A stretch of 64,000 bases of DNA from JABDQW01 sp942492025 (GCA_942492025.1 CALODJ010000001.1:332480-396479), one strand, 5' to 3'. Shown: positions 33,205 to 42,472, counted from the stretch's first letter. Translations and numbers: made by a program. Notes: generated by a model not told the origin, from the letters alone.

Positions 33205-33633
33205 ATGAGTAACATTTCCAATGAACAGTCCACTGAAGCGTTTTTCGGTGAAGTCATTTCAACCTATACCCGTGCACAGGCCATCGAGGACGGTGTACTG
33301 ATCGATGCGGGTTCCATGGCCAGCGAGGCCGGTTTCAAATGGCCCGTTGCGCTGACATCTGCGGTCTGGGCCGATTGTGTGGCCTGGACCGAGGATGACA
33401 GTGAACAGCAGGTGCATCAGGATCAGTCGGGGAGGCTGTGGGACGTCCTGTATATGGCGTCCCATGCCATACGCACCACCAAAGATTCGGGTGACCGGCT
33501 GTTGTTCCAGCTGTATCGGGTAGCCCGTGATGGTCACTCGACCGAAGCGGAGCTGGTCACACTGAAGCTCATTGTCGGTCCAGGTGATGCCGGTGAACCG
33601 GTCATCACGATCCTGCTGCCGCATGAGGACTGA
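33205..33633 (+). CDS. DUF6573-like ICE protein
   Basis: 142 aa from the ATG at 33205 (AGGAG upstream): SNISNEQSTEAFFGEVISTY, DGVLIDAGSMASEAGFKWPV, then SGRLWDVLYMASHAIR. This pattern recurs in plasmid and ICE proteins named DUF6573. Function unknown; probably cytoplasmic. Confidence 0.75.
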   Translation: MSNISNEQSTEAFFGEVISTYTRAQAIEDGVLIDAGSMASEAGFKWPVALTSAVWADCVAWTEDDSEQQVHQDQSGRLWDVLYMASHAIRTTKDSGDRLLFQLYRVARDGHSTEAELVTLKLIVGPGDAGEPVITILLPHED

Positions 33634-33703
33634 AGCGTAGTACGCATGCTGTTCAATCAACCGATCAAGTCAACGACTTGAGTTCATCCCCATCCCCACC
33701 AAC

Positions 33704-33730
33704 GCCCCGCTTTATGCGGGGCTCCTTTCT
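33704..33730 (+). terminator. Rho-independent terminator
   Basis: GCCCCGC-tttat-GCGGGGC is a perfect 7-bp stem followed by TCCTTTCT, 70 bp after the DUF6573 gene. It separates that transcript from the non-coding stretch that follows. Confidence 0.65.
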
Positions 33731-34516
33731 CCGCTCCATCCCATCACGCATACCGACCCGACGGACGTACGAGTGAGTCAGATACTGGCTGACTACGTCC
33801 AGTACCAACACTTTATGGCTGTCCACTGAGTCCACATGCCTTGCCCGCCACGGCAACGCGAGCCTCTAACTCGCGTGCCAAGGGCGGGGCCGCGTTCAGC
33901 GGCGCCTGTGGGCCCCAGTGGGCAGGTAGCAACGCTCCGAAGGATTGCACCAGCCGATTAGTAGCAGGCCTCGTGACAGGCGGATGCCTGGCGCGTGGCG
34001 TGCCTGAACCGAAGGCGCCCTCGTCACTGGCAAGCGAAGCGGGGTAGTGACGAGGGCGGCATTCCCGGAAACGGCGCGCGTTTTCGGCAGGATTACCCAG
34101 TGCAAGGCCAGTGATGAAGGCCGATACTGCCGCCCTCGATCGCCGAGATATCAAAAGATTTAACCGTGGCTACTGCGGATACAGTAGCAACAGAGCGCAC
34201 CCGAACCCTTCGATGCGCTGCGGCGAAAGCCGTGGGTTCATTCTCCAATCCGAGCCGACCACGGGATCGGTTCTTTCTCGCAGGCACCAGCCTGTATTGA
34301 CTCGTCGAGCCGAGACGCCCGCCCCTGGTGGTGCCGTCGATGCTCATTCTTCATTAACCGCGGAAGTGTTCCGCCTATCTGAAAGGAGGTGATGTGTAAC
34401 CACACTTAAATCGCGCCTATAACGGCGCACGTTGGTCCACGCCAGACCATTCCCTCCGGGGAGAACCGGCGTTGCCTAGACCAGGCAGCTTTAGGTCGCA
34501 ATGGGCGTAGTGTCCC
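33731..34516 (+). ncRNA. Structured non-coding stretch upstream of Integrase_1 (candidate large RNA)
   Basis: Nearly 790 bases without a credible protein frame, between a terminator and the recombinase gene. It holds unusually strong hairpins: a long two-part stem at 33844-33888 (ACGCGAG/CTCGCGT inside CCCGCC/GGCGGG), GCCGC/GCGGC at 33889-33903, and a perfect 12-bp stem at 34017-34028/34046-34057. Near its end is AAAGGAGGTGAT (34382-34393), a full anti-SD match without a matching gene. It could be a long leader, a regulatory RNA or a DNA-level site such as an origin; transcription is not shown by sequence. Confidence 0.35.
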
Positions 34517-35465
34517 ATGACCGTACCGCGTACGCGGGACCGAATGGCTATGGCCACCGGTTGGGTCAGAAACACTTACCGATATGCGAGAACACTTTTG
34601 AGAGATCTGAACTACCAACTCAAGCAGATTTGCCGTCGAAACCGGGACGGCAGTTTTACCACCCAGCGAGACCGGGAGCGGCTGCTGACGCAGATCGCCG
34701 ACCAGCTCCATGAACTGGGTTACCGTCATATGAGCGCGCAGTCGCTCAAGCCCAAGCACATCGAGGCTTTGGTCAAAAACTGGCAAGAGAAAGAGCTGTC
34801 GGCCGGGGCGATGAAGAACCGGCTGGCAGTCATTCGCTGGTGGGCACAGAAGGTCAATCGCCAGAACGTCGTTGCTCGATCGAACGATCATTATGGTGTT
34901 CCGAACCGGCAGTTTGTGACCAACGAATCCAAGGCCCGTAGTGTGGGGGCGGAAGAATTGGGCAAGATTCGAGATGCCCGTGTCCGGATGAGCCTGGAAC
35001 TACAGCAGGCTTTTGGCTTGCGCCGAGAAGAGGCGATCAAGTTCATGCCGGACTACGCCGATCGCGGCGACCATATCGTCCTCAAGGAAAGCTGGACCAA
35101 GGGCGGCAAGGCGCGAACCATCCCGATACGGACTGAGGCCCAGCGTACCGTTCTCGATCGTGCGCGACAGTTGGCCGGTAAAGGCTCGCTGATTCCCAGC
35201 GCGAAGAACTACCGACAGCAATTGCGATTGTACGAAGCCGAGACCGCCAGGGCAGGGTTGTCCAGGATGCATGGTCTTCGTCATGCCTATGCCCAGAACC
35301 GTTATGAGGAACTGACCGGATGGCGAGTCACCCGCGGCGGGCGGTCCTGCAGTCAAAACGCTCACGCCGGAGCAAAAACGGATCGATCAGCAAGCCCGCC
35401 TGACGATCAGTCTCGAGCTCGGGCACGAGAGACCACAAATTGTGGCTGTGTATTGCGGGACGTGA
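34517..35465 (+). pseudogene. Integrase_1-type tyrosine recombinase, frameshifted near C-terminus
   Basis: The frame from ATG 34517 (ATG 34544 also possible) encodes a SAM-like N-domain (NTYRYARTLLRDLNYQLKQI) and the catalytic Arg region (QQAFGLRREEAIKF), then MHGLRHAYAQNRYEELTGW. After that the frame is lost. Skipping one C at 35324 continues ESPAAGGPAVKTLTPEQKRI to LELGHERPQIVAVYCGT and a stop at 35465, restoring the GH box and Tyr. Without the shift the protein ends in 58 unrelated residues at 35494. The family recurs in ICEs next to RadC/PilL and is distinct from the main integrase. Confidence 0.75.
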
Positions 35466-35577
35466 ATACAGCTACGAAAACGCTGCGCCGGTGAGAATGG
35501 ATTATCCATTTCCAGTACCCGAGCGCACCTTCATGATGCCGGCCAGGTTGTACCAAACCACTGAGGCCGAATCCATT

Positions 35578-36078
35578 ATGAAACGATCACTCTTTCATCC
35601 TGCTCACCCTGGTGCAGTAACGGCGATATGTATCGCCGGCATTTGTACTGTCGCCAGCGTGAACCTTCATGCAAGCGATATCCAGACAGGCCGGTATTCG
35701 ATGGTTTCCGCGGCTCCGACCCAGGCGCAGGCCGAACTGTTGGAAGCGACCGTGACCGTTCAGTTGCCGGCGCGGATCCAGACTATTGGAGAGGCGGTGC
35801 GGTATCTCCTGCAGCGCAGTGGTTACCGGCTGGCTGCTGCTGAATCCACCGCGCCGGATACGCTCGCGTTATTTGCGCTACCGTTGCCGGCCGTCCATCG
35901 CCATCTTGGGCCGATGACCTTGCGCGAAGCCCTGGAGACACTCGCAGGCCCGGCCTTCCACCTTGTACAGGATCCCGTCCACCGACTGATCACCTTCACG
36001 CGATGTGTACCAGAACAGGTGGCCGTCCATGAGACTGTGAGTAAAGCGGATGCGGAGGTAATGCAGGATGACGACTGA
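35578..36078 (+). CDS. pilL: PilL-like N-terminal domain protein (TIGR03748)
   Basis: About 166 aa from the ATG at 35578. A signal-peptide-like start (PGAVTAICIAGICTVASVNL) precedes a conserved periplasmic domain with VQLPARIQTIGEAVRYLLQR and LPAVHRHLGPMTLREALETL. It matches the PilL-type protein that opens the transfer cluster of these ICEs. It is probably part of the pilus/cell-envelope machinery. It overlaps the next gene by 11 bases. Confidence 0.8.
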   Translation: MKRSLFHPAHPGAVTAICIAGICTVASVNLHASDIQTGRYSMVSAAPTQAQAELLEATVTVQLPARIQTIGEAVRYLLQRSGYRLAAAESTAPDTLALFALPLPAVHRHLGPMTLREALETLAGPAFHLVQDPVHRLITFTRCVPEQVAVHETVSKADAEVMQDDD

Positions 36079-36826
36079 ACATCAACCGGAGCAGGTCATA
36101 CCGTCGGAAGATGTGACCAAGCTGGATGAGACAAAGGAACAGCCAAGGTCCCGCCGGCTGGCTTACAAGTCGGTACTGACCGCCGTTGTGGTCGGTATCG
36201 TTGCAATCAGCGCGCTGTCGCTATTCGTAATCCAGCGGCAAGAAAAACCATTGGATGACCTCCAGATACAGGAATCCAATACCCCAAACCAGGCGGTGAT
36301 CAAAACACCGGAACCGGAGATAAGCCCGGCCGAGGACAAAGTTGAACAGATCGATCGGAGGCTGACATCTCTGTCCGGGCGGATCGACCGCGGCTTCGAA
36401 GCGCAGCTTGCCCATAGTGCGGATGTGAAGCAGAGCCTGGCATCCGTTGCCGAAAGTGTTCAGGCGATCAAAGTGGCTGTTGCCGATCTCACGGAAAGTA
36501 ACCATGCCCTTCGCCAACGTATTGACGAGTCCATTGCACGGCTGAATACCCTCATCAAGGAGACCCAGAAGCGCAAGGTCGCCCAGAAAAAGCCGGCGGC
36601 CAGGCCGAAACCTGCACCCGCCAAAACTCCACCGTTTCATGTCGATGCCATCGACGTTTGGGATGACATGACCTACGTGGCCATCTCCCAGGCAGGCCGC
36701 GTTGCATTTTTGAAGTCCGGCGAACAGCAATCAGGCTGGACAGTGGCTCGCATCGACCGCCTCAAGGGCAGGGTCGAATTCAAAGGGCCGCATGGCCAGA
36801 ACCATTCCGTTTCATTACAGAGGTAG
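36068..36826 (+). CDS. Membrane-anchored coiled-coil ICE protein
   Basis: 252 aa with a cytoplasmic N-terminus, one membrane span at about 38-54 (AVVVGIVAISALSLFVIQ), a periplasmic coiled coil (IDRRLTSLSGRIDRGFEAQ), a Lys/Pro/Ala-rich linker and a small C-terminal domain (AIDVWDDMTYVAISQAGRVA). It lies between PilL and TIGR03759. I do not recognise a family name; topology suggests an envelope-spanning accessory of the secretion system. Confidence 0.7.
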   Translation: MTTEHQPEQVIPSEDVTKLDETKEQPRSRRLAYKSVLTAVVVGIVAISALSLFVIQRQEKPLDDLQIQESNTPNQAVIKTPEPEISPAEDKVEQIDRRLTSLSGRIDRGFEAQLAHSADVKQSLASVAESVQAIKVAVADLTESNHALRQRIDESIARLNTLIKETQKRKVAQKKPAARPKPAPAKTPPFHVDAIDVWDDMTYVAISQAGRVAFLKSGEQQSGWTVARIDRLKGRVEFKGPHGQNHSVSLQR

Positions 36827-36831
36827 AACCG

Positions 36832-37101
36832 ATGGAAATCGTATTAGCCGTGTTATTGCTCTTCGGCGGTTTTGCGCTGGGATCCGCGACAGCAGAGAAG
36901 AATGATGGCGCTGAACCATCCAGCAATAGTGCATCTCGTATCCAAACTACGGCAGATTCAGTTCTTGCTACACAGGGGATGCGTGGGTGTCTGTCTGACA
37001 AGTCTGGAATGTACCGGGATCTGACGGTGCCCTATATCGGCCAGAGAGACCAGGCAGCACCGAAGGCCGACACGTGTGAAGGGGAATGCATCGATGAATA
37101 G
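36832..37101 (+). CDS. Small exported ICE protein
   Basis: 89 aa with a hydrophobic N-terminal segment (VLAVLLLFGGFALGSA), then a polar domain containing three Cys residues (RGCLSDKSG, DTCEGECIDE) that could form disulfides in the periplasm. It overlaps the next gene by eight bases. No family recognised. Confidence 0.55.
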   Translation: MEIVLAVLLLFGGFALGSATAEKNDGAEPSSNSASRIQTTADSVLATQGMRGCLSDKSGMYRDLTVPYIGQRDQAAPKADTCEGECIDE

Positions 37102-37870
37102 ACGATGGAAGCCGGTTGTTTTTCTGGGTGCCCTTGTCGCGTCGAATACCGTGATGGCTGCCGAGTTGTCACATACCCAGATCGAGGATACCCGGCAGGA
37201 TAGCTCGCAAAAAGCCACGAACGTCTTATCAGCCACGGATCTGGCGCATGCTCGTCTGTGGGGTTTGTCGGAGACGGAGTGGCGCCGTTACAAACAGTTG
37301 ATGCAGGGCATTCGCGGGAGCATCAGTCCGGCGACGATATCGCCCATCGAAGTGCTCGGTATTCATGCGCGGGATGACGCAGAGCGACAGCGGTATGCCG
37401 AAGTGTGGGCACACGCCATGTATGAAGACGCCGGTCGTATCCTTGCGTTCCAGCACGCCTACGATGCTGCAACCAAGCGCCTGTATCCGAATGTGTCTTT
37501 GATCGACATCAGCCGGTTGCCGGGAAAGACCGAAGTGAAAAATACCTTTCAGTCCGGAGACCGCCTGTTGTTCTTTACGCGCCCGGATTGTCCGGCCTGC
37601 GATCTGCTGCTGAATAAGCTGTTAAAGCGGATCGACGAAGTCAGCGGTATCGATATCTATCTCACCGATGTGGACAAGGGAGATGATCGCGCCGTCAGGG
37701 ACTGGGCGTCCAATCACCAGATCGATCCCGACTGGGTACGCAGCCGGCGGATCACCCTCAATCATGATGGCGGTGCCCTCGACAAACTGACCCAGGGGCA
37801 AGGTGACGTCCCGTCCGTATTGCGCCGTCGAGGCGAGGACGTCTCAAGACTGCTGGTTTCGGAGCTCTAG
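37094..37870 (+). CDS. TIGR03759-family ICE protein, thioredoxin-like
   Basis: About 258 aa. A signal peptide (PVVFLGALVASNTVMAAEL) is followed by a region with ARLWGLSETEWRRYKQLMQG and a thioredoxin-like C-terminal half with the redox pair in FTRPDCPACDLLL. It probably acts as a periplasmic thiol/disulfide factor for pilus assembly. I chose the ATG at 37094 because the upstream ATG (37076) leaves the signal peptide with a poor n-region. Confidence 0.8.
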   Translation: MNRRWKPVVFLGALVASNTVMAAELSHTQIEDTRQDSSQKATNVLSATDLAHARLWGLSETEWRRYKQLMQGIRGSISPATISPIEVLGIHARDDAERQRYAEVWAHAMYEDAGRILAFQHAYDAATKRLYPNVSLIDISRLPGKTEVKNTFQSGDRLLFFTRPDCPACDLLLNKLLKRIDEVSGIDIYLTDVDKGDDRAVRDWASNHQIDPDWVRSRRITLNHDGGALDKLTQGQGDVPSVLRRRGEDVSRLLVSEL

Positions 37871-37873
37871 CCC

Positions 37874-38437
37874 ATGGTGGCGTTGATACGAGTTTTCGGC
37901 TGGCCGATCGTATTTGCCGTTATCGTTTCGGCCGTTCTGGCGCTTCCTTCTAAAAGCCAGGCGAATGAATCCGTGCCAGCGGGTTATCGCATGATTGCGG
38001 CAGAGCACGGAATACCCCAGAGCGTTCTGTTCGCTGTGGCACTCACTGAAAGCGGTAAGCAGACGGGACAGGCCGGTGCCCTCCGGCCCTGGCCCTGGAC
38101 ATTGAACGTGGCCGGGCGGGGTTACTTCTTCGATTCCCGGCAAGCGGCCTGGCAGGCATTGACGGCGTATCTGAAGGAGGGGAAGCGTTCCATCGATATC
38201 GGCCTGATGCAGGTCAACTGGCGTTATCACAAGGATCGGCTCGGAACCCCGTGGCAGGCGCTTGATCCGTATCACAACATACGCGTGGGTGCCGGGATTC
38301 TGCAGGATTGTTACACCACGCGGCAGGACTGGTGGGGCAGCGTTGGCTGTTATCACTCGCCGAAGGATTCCCATCGTGCAGACCGGTACCGTCGCCGTGT
38401 TGTCTCCCACTGGCAGCGCATTGTAAAGGAGGGATGA
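37874..38437 (+). CDS. Lytic transglycosylase (ICE, VirB1-like)
   Basis: 187 aa with a signal peptide (IVFAVIVSAVLALPSKSQA) and an SLT-type domain: VLFAVALTESGKQTG carries the catalytic Glu, DIGLMQVNWRYH follows, and then YHNIRVGAGILQDCY. It cleaves peptidoglycan to let the secretion channel through. It begins three bases after the previous stop. Confidence 0.88.
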   Translation: MVALIRVFGWPIVFAVIVSAVLALPSKSQANESVPAGYRMIAAEHGIPQSVLFAVALTESGKQTGQAGALRPWPWTLNVAGRGYFFDSRQAAWQALTAYLKEGKRSIDIGLMQVNWRYHKDRLGTPWQALDPYHNIRVGAGILQDCYTTRQDWWGSVGCYHSPKDSHRADRYRRRVVSHWQRIVKEG

Positions 38438-38441
38438 CACG

Positions 38442-38972
38442 ATGGGTCGATTCAGTCTTTATTGTCGGAAGGTCATGGTCATGAGTTGCCTGCTGGTGCC
38501 TGTCATGGCCCGGGCCGAGCTGACTGTGATCTATGACAGCGGTCATACACAGTCCATAGCGCCGTTTCTTGATGTCTTCGAATCGACAGAAGGCATGCCG
38601 AAGCAAAACCCGATCCCGATAAAACCATCACTCGGTGCAGCCGATCCTAAAGCCTGGTTACCGATTCAATCACCCGGCCTGACACCGGGACCGGTGCAGG
38701 CTCGTGCGCATGACCGGCCGTTCACGCGGCCATTTTTCTTGATCGGGTCAGACAGCCGTTCCCGACAGTGGCTACAGACACACCGCGACCGGCTCAAGGA
38801 GATCGGTGCCGTCGGGATGCTGGTGCAGGCCGAGACGATGGATGATTTGCGAACGATTGCCAGACTGGCTGACGGCCTGTCTATCCTGCCAGCGTCAGGC
38901 AGCGACATCGCGAAGGCACTGAGCGTTTCGCATTATCCGGTGCTGATCTCGGCGCACGGCATCGAGCAGTGA
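38442..38972 (+). CDS. TIGR03765-family ICE protein
   Basis: 176 aa with a signal-like N-terminus (VMVMSCLLVPVMARAELTV), then TPGPVQARAHDRPFTRPFFL, IGAVGMLVQAETMDDLRTIA and ALSVSHYPVLISAHGIEQ. This fits the TIGR03765 (PFL_4695) family always encoded before TraD in this ICE class. Function unknown. It overlaps traD by four bases. Confidence 0.8.
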   Translation: MGRFSLYCRKVMVMSCLLVPVMARAELTVIYDSGHTQSIAPFLDVFESTEGMPKQNPIPIKPSLGAADPKAWLPIQSPGLTPGPVQARAHDRPFTRPFFLIGSDSRSRQWLQTHRDRLKEIGAVGMLVQAETMDDLRTIARLADGLSILPASGSDIAKALSVSHYPVLISAHGIEQ

Positions 38973-41068
38973 GCACGCATCCCATCGAGGCCCTGCTGCG
39001 GCCCCCGGTCGAGCTGTGGTCGACATTGGTGGCTTTCGCCACGGCAGCCATCGCCATTCTGGCCCCGTGGGCGCTGATGATGCCGCCGGGTGTCGCCTAT
39101 GGCGCCGGCGCCGTACTGGGCCTGATCGGCCTGATCCGGGGCCGGCAGGCCTGGCGGGTACTGCGCTACCAGGGCAACATGCGCCGACTGCCCAACTATA
39201 AGGTACGTTCCCGCAAGATCCCCCTCAGCCGCCGCAAGCTCTTTCTGGGCCGGGGCTTTCGCTGGACCCAGAAACACACCCAGCGCCTGCGCGATACCAT
39301 CCGGCCGGAGGTCCAGCGTTACGTCCAGCCGGGTACCCTGTATCAATGGGCGCGCCGCAAGGAGGTCGCCTGGGAATCGGTCCCGATTCTGAGTTTGCTG
39401 GCGCGGCTGTTCCGGGTCCGGGCCTGGTGGAATCCCCTGGCCCCGTTGCCGGCGGTCGGTGGTAAACCGGCCCTGCATGCCGTCGAGCCGGACGAACAGG
39501 ACGTGTGGATGGACATCGGCGAGCGGGTGGGGCATACCCTGGTGTTGGGGACCACTCGCGTCGGTAAGACCCGGCTGGCCGAGATTCTCATCACCCAGGA
39601 TATTCGCCGTGGGGACGTGGTGATCGTTTTCGATCCCAAGGGGGATGCCGGTTTGTTGCGGCGTGTATATGCCGAGGCCAAACGGGCCGGACGGACCAAA
39701 GACTTCTATATGTTCCATCTGGGGTTTCCACAGGTTTCGGCTCGCTACAACGCCATCGGCAACTTCTCGCGCATCACCGAGGTTGCCACCCGCATCGCCA
39801 ACCAGTTACCCAGTGAAGGAAATTCGGCGGCCTTTAAGGAGTTCGCCTGGCGATTCGTCAACATCATTGCCCGCGCACTCGTGGCGCTAAACCGCCGTCC
39901 GGACTATCAGCAGGTCCGACGCTACATCAACGATATTGAACCGCTGTTCACGGAGTATGCCGAGGCGCATCTGGATACACACGGCGCCGAGGATTGGAAG
40001 GAGCAGGTCGAGGAACTGGCAAGCAAGATCTCGGAACGTAACCTGCCGGCGGCCCTGCGGGGTCGCAGTAAAGAAGCTATCGCGCTGATGCGGCACCTGC
40101 AGGCACAGGACCTCTATGATCCAGTCCTCGATGGGCTGGTGTCTGCCTTCAAGTACGACAAGACCTACTTCGACAAGATCGTCAGCTCCGTCGGCCCCCT
40201 GATGGAGAAGCTGACCACGGGCAATATCGCCGAACTGATCTCGCCGGATTATCTGGATAAGAACGATACGCGTCCGATCTTCGAATGGATGGAAGTCATC
40301 CGACGCAAGGGCATCGTCTATGTCGGGCTGGACGCCCTGACTGATACCACAGTGGCCAGCGCGGTAGGCAATTCCATGTTCGCCGATCTGGTGTCGGTGG
40401 CCGGGCATATCTACAAGCATGGCGTAGACGGTGAGTCCATCGATACACCGCCCACCATCTCCATGCACGCCGATGAGTTCAATGAACTGATCGGTGACGA
40501 GTTCGTCCCATTGTTGAACAAGGCCGGTGGGGCCGGCTTTCAGGTCACGGCCTACACCCAGACCTGGTCGGACGTGGAGGCACGCATCGGCAACCGCGCG
40601 AAAGCCGGGCAGGTAGCCGGTAACTTCAACACGATGATCATGCTAAGGGTGAAAGAGCTGGCCACGGCCGAGATGCTCACCGACCAGCTACCCAAGGTTG
40701 AGGTGTTCACCCTGATGAGTGTTTCCGGTGTCAACGATTCCTCGGATCCGGGTTCCGGGATCGATTTCAGCTCCCGTAACGAGGACCGAATCAGTGTTTC
40801 AGAAGTCCCGTTGCTCACACCGGCCGAGTTGATCACACTACCCAAGGGACAGGCCTTTGCCCTCCTGGAGGGTGGCCAGCTATGGAAGATTCGCATGCCG
40901 TTGCCCGCAACGGACTCGGATATGCCTGAGACGCTCACCGAAATCACCAATGAGATGGAGCGCACCTACATCACCAACGATCATTGGTACCGGGTGCAGG
41001 AGCCGTGGTGGGGAGCTGCGCCGGATGTCAGCGAACCCGAGTCAGAACCGGAGGCCTCCGATGGCTGA
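38969..41068 (+). CDS. traD: Conjugative coupling factor TraD (TIGR03743)
   Basis: 699 aa. Two membrane spans are near the N-terminus (about 20-60). Walker A LGTTRVGKTRLAEILI is near 194, and VVIVFDPKGDAGLLRRVYAE and Walker B region TISMHADEFNELIGDEF follow. It is the type IV coupling protein that links the relaxase-DNA complex to the channel and pumps DNA with ATP. It overlaps both neighbours by a few bases. The start is GTG. Confidence 0.92.
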   Translation: MSTHPIEALLRPPVELWSTLVAFATAAIAILAPWALMMPPGVAYGAGAVLGLIGLIRGRQAWRVLRYQGNMRRLPNYKVRSRKIPLSRRKLFLGRGFRWTQKHTQRLRDTIRPEVQRYVQPGTLYQWARRKEVAWESVPILSLLARLFRVRAWWNPLAPLPAVGGKPALHAVEPDEQDVWMDIGERVGHTLVLGTTRVGKTRLAEILITQDIRRGDVVIVFDPKGDAGLLRRVYAEAKRAGRTKDFYMFHLGFPQVSARYNAIGNFSRITEVATRIANQLPSEGNSAAFKEFAWRFVNIIARALVALNRRPDYQQVRRYINDIEPLFTEYAEAHLDTHGAEDWKEQVEELASKISERNLPAALRGRSKEAIALMRHLQAQDLYDPVLDGLVSAFKYDKTYFDKIVSSVGPLMEKLTTGNIAELISPDYLDKNDTRPIFEWMEVIRRKGIVYVGLDALTDTTVASAVGNSMFADLVSVAGHIYKHGVDGESIDTPPTISMHADEFNELIGDEFVPLLNKAGGAGFQVTAYTQTWSDVEARIGNRAKAGQVAGNFNTMIMLRVKELATAEMLTDQLPKVEVFTLMSVSGVNDSSDPGSGIDFSSRNEDRISVSEVPLLTPAELITLPKGQAFALLEGGQLWKIRMPLPATDSDMPETLTEITNEMERTYITNDHWYRVQEPWWGAAPDVSEPESEPEASDG

Positions 41069-41795
41069 GGCCGTGGCAGATCCGCGTCGCCAGGTAGTTC
41101 AGCAAGGGCTGTTCTCGAAGACCTTGTCGGCCGTGGCGAAGCTTATTCTGTGGCTGCTGTTCTCGCTGTTGTTCTCGATCATCATCGAGTGGGTCGGTAT
41201 GGTGCTCTGGTGGCCGGATGAAGGGACGGACCACAGTCGTACCATGCTGGTCACGGAGATCAGTTATCTCGACAATGATTTTCGACGCAGCGTTGTGACC
41301 TCCGATCCGGCACGATTCGCCAAACGGTTCGCCGATAATTCCTACCACTACCTTTTCGAGGTGACGCGGTTTGTGGATTTCATCCAATGGGTGTCACTGC
41401 CTCCGCGGAAGTATGAGCAGGGCGTCAGGGCGACGCTGCATAAGGTTTACAAACCCATGGCAGAGTACGTCCTGGCCATGATGCAGGTGACCCAGGTGTT
41501 CTCAGTGCGCCTTGCTATTTTGACACTGGCGATGCCGATCTTCTTGCTGTTTAGCCTGGTCGCGCTCGTCGATGGATTGGTGCAACGCGATCTGCGACGA
41601 TGGGGTGGAGGTCGAGAGAGTTCCTTTGTCTACCACTATGCGAAGAAGGCGGCACTACCCTTGGTTGTCCTGACCTGGGTGACCTATCTCGCCTTGCCGT
41701 TCAGTCTGCATCCGACCTTCGTCATCTTGCCATTTGCAACGTTGTTCGCGCTGACGGTGGCGGTCACGGCGAGTACGTTCAAGAAGTACCTGTGA
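41061..41795 (+). CDS. TIGR03747-family ICE membrane protein
   Basis: About 244 aa from ATG 41061, overlapping the traD stop. Membrane spans lie at about 27-55 (LILWLLFSLLFSIIIEWVGM), 150-175 (LAILTLAMPIFLLFSLVALV) and 200-240. The motif DLRRWGGGRESSFVYHYAKK is typical of the family, which always follows traD. The frame is open further upstream but there overlaps traD. Probably a TraD partner in the inner membrane. Confidence 0.85.
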   Translation: MAEAVADPRRQVVQQGLFSKTLSAVAKLILWLLFSLLFSIIIEWVGMVLWWPDEGTDHSRTMLVTEISYLDNDFRRSVVTSDPARFAKRFADNSYHYLFEVTRFVDFIQWVSLPPRKYEQGVRATLHKVYKPMAEYVLAMMQVTQVFSVRLAILTLAMPIFLLFSLVALVDGLVQRDLRRWGGGRESSFVYHYAKKAALPLVVLTWVTYLALPFSLHPTFVILPFATLFALTVAVTASTFKKYL

Positions 41796-41876
41796 ATAGA
41801 GTGAAGTGGGAGATACTCGCATCGGATCGCTTGTTCATAAACCCCGCCCCTTCTTGATTTGATTTTCCATATCTAG

Positions 41877-41924
41877 TCCTCCCCGAATCCCCCACCATGC
41901 GCGTCATGCGCAACACGGGGAGGA
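41877..41924 (+). promoter_or_regulatory. Inverted repeat covering the ribosome site of the RAQPRD gene
   Basis: TCCTCCCCG (41877-41885) is exactly complementary to CGGGGAGGA (41916-41924). The latter is the ribosome-binding sequence for the ATG at 41930. Pairing would hide the site, so translation may be controlled by this hairpin. Confidence 0.45.
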
Positions 41925-41929
41925 CATCC

Positions 41930-42232
41930 ATGCAAATTACCAAACTGCTGGTCTCAGGACTGTTGGCGGCTGTATTGCCGGTTCAGTTTGCCATTGCTGA
42001 CGCAGACGGTGAGCGGGCAGCACTCGCCCGGATCATCCACGAACTCCAGGCCATCGATCCGCTGATCACGGAAGCGGCTTCGCAAGCCAATCCGGATGCC
42101 CGTGTTCGTTTCCAGTATGACTGGCTGCGCCAGGATCTTGATCGGATTCGACTCGGGATCCAGGAACACATCGATGCACCACGTTCGGAGCCCCGGACTT
42201 TCCCGCCGCTGCGCGGCGATTACCGTCGGTGA
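41930..42232 (+). CDS. RAQPRD-family ICE protein (TIGR01690)
   Basis: 100 aa with a signal peptide (LLVSGLLAAVLPVQFAIADA), then ERAALARIIHELQAIDPLIT and RVRFQYDWLRQDLDRIRLGI. The RAQPRD family is named after a plasmid/ICE motif of this kind and lies at the head of the pilin-like cluster. GGGGAGGA before the ATG decides this start over the upstream ATG at 41897. Confidence 0.85.
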   Translation: MQITKLLVSGLLAAVLPVQFAIADADGERAALARIIHELQAIDPLITEAASQANPDARVRFQYDWLRQDLDRIRLGIQEHIDAPRSEPRTFPPLRGDYRR

Positions 42233-42241
42233 TGTCAGGTC

Positions 42242-42472
42242 ATGACGGCAGCACAGAACACGGCATTTCAAGCGGGTTCCGGTTTTACCCCGGCAACCCT
42301 GCTGACCGGCATCGCATCGGTCGTGCTGGTGCTGGCCTTCGTCTGGGTTATTTGGGTCTCGCTGGGCACCTTCCGTGCCTGGCAGAACGGGCAGGTCGTT
42401 TTGTTCGATGTGGTCTGGTCGACGTTGCGCGCCAGCATCGTGCTCATGGTGTTGGGTTTTTATCTGCGGTAG
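42242..42472 (+). CDS. TIGR03758-family small membrane protein
   Basis: 76 aa with two spans (LLTGIASVVLVLAFVWVIWV, WSTLRASIVLMVLGFYL). It matches the small membrane protein between RAQPRD and TIGR03745 genes, possibly VirB2/VirB3-like. It starts nine bases after the previous stop. Confidence 0.8.
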   Translation: MTAAQNTAFQAGSGFTPATLLTGIASVVLVLAFVWVIWVSLGTFRAWQNGQVVLFDVVWSTLRASIVLMVLGFYLR

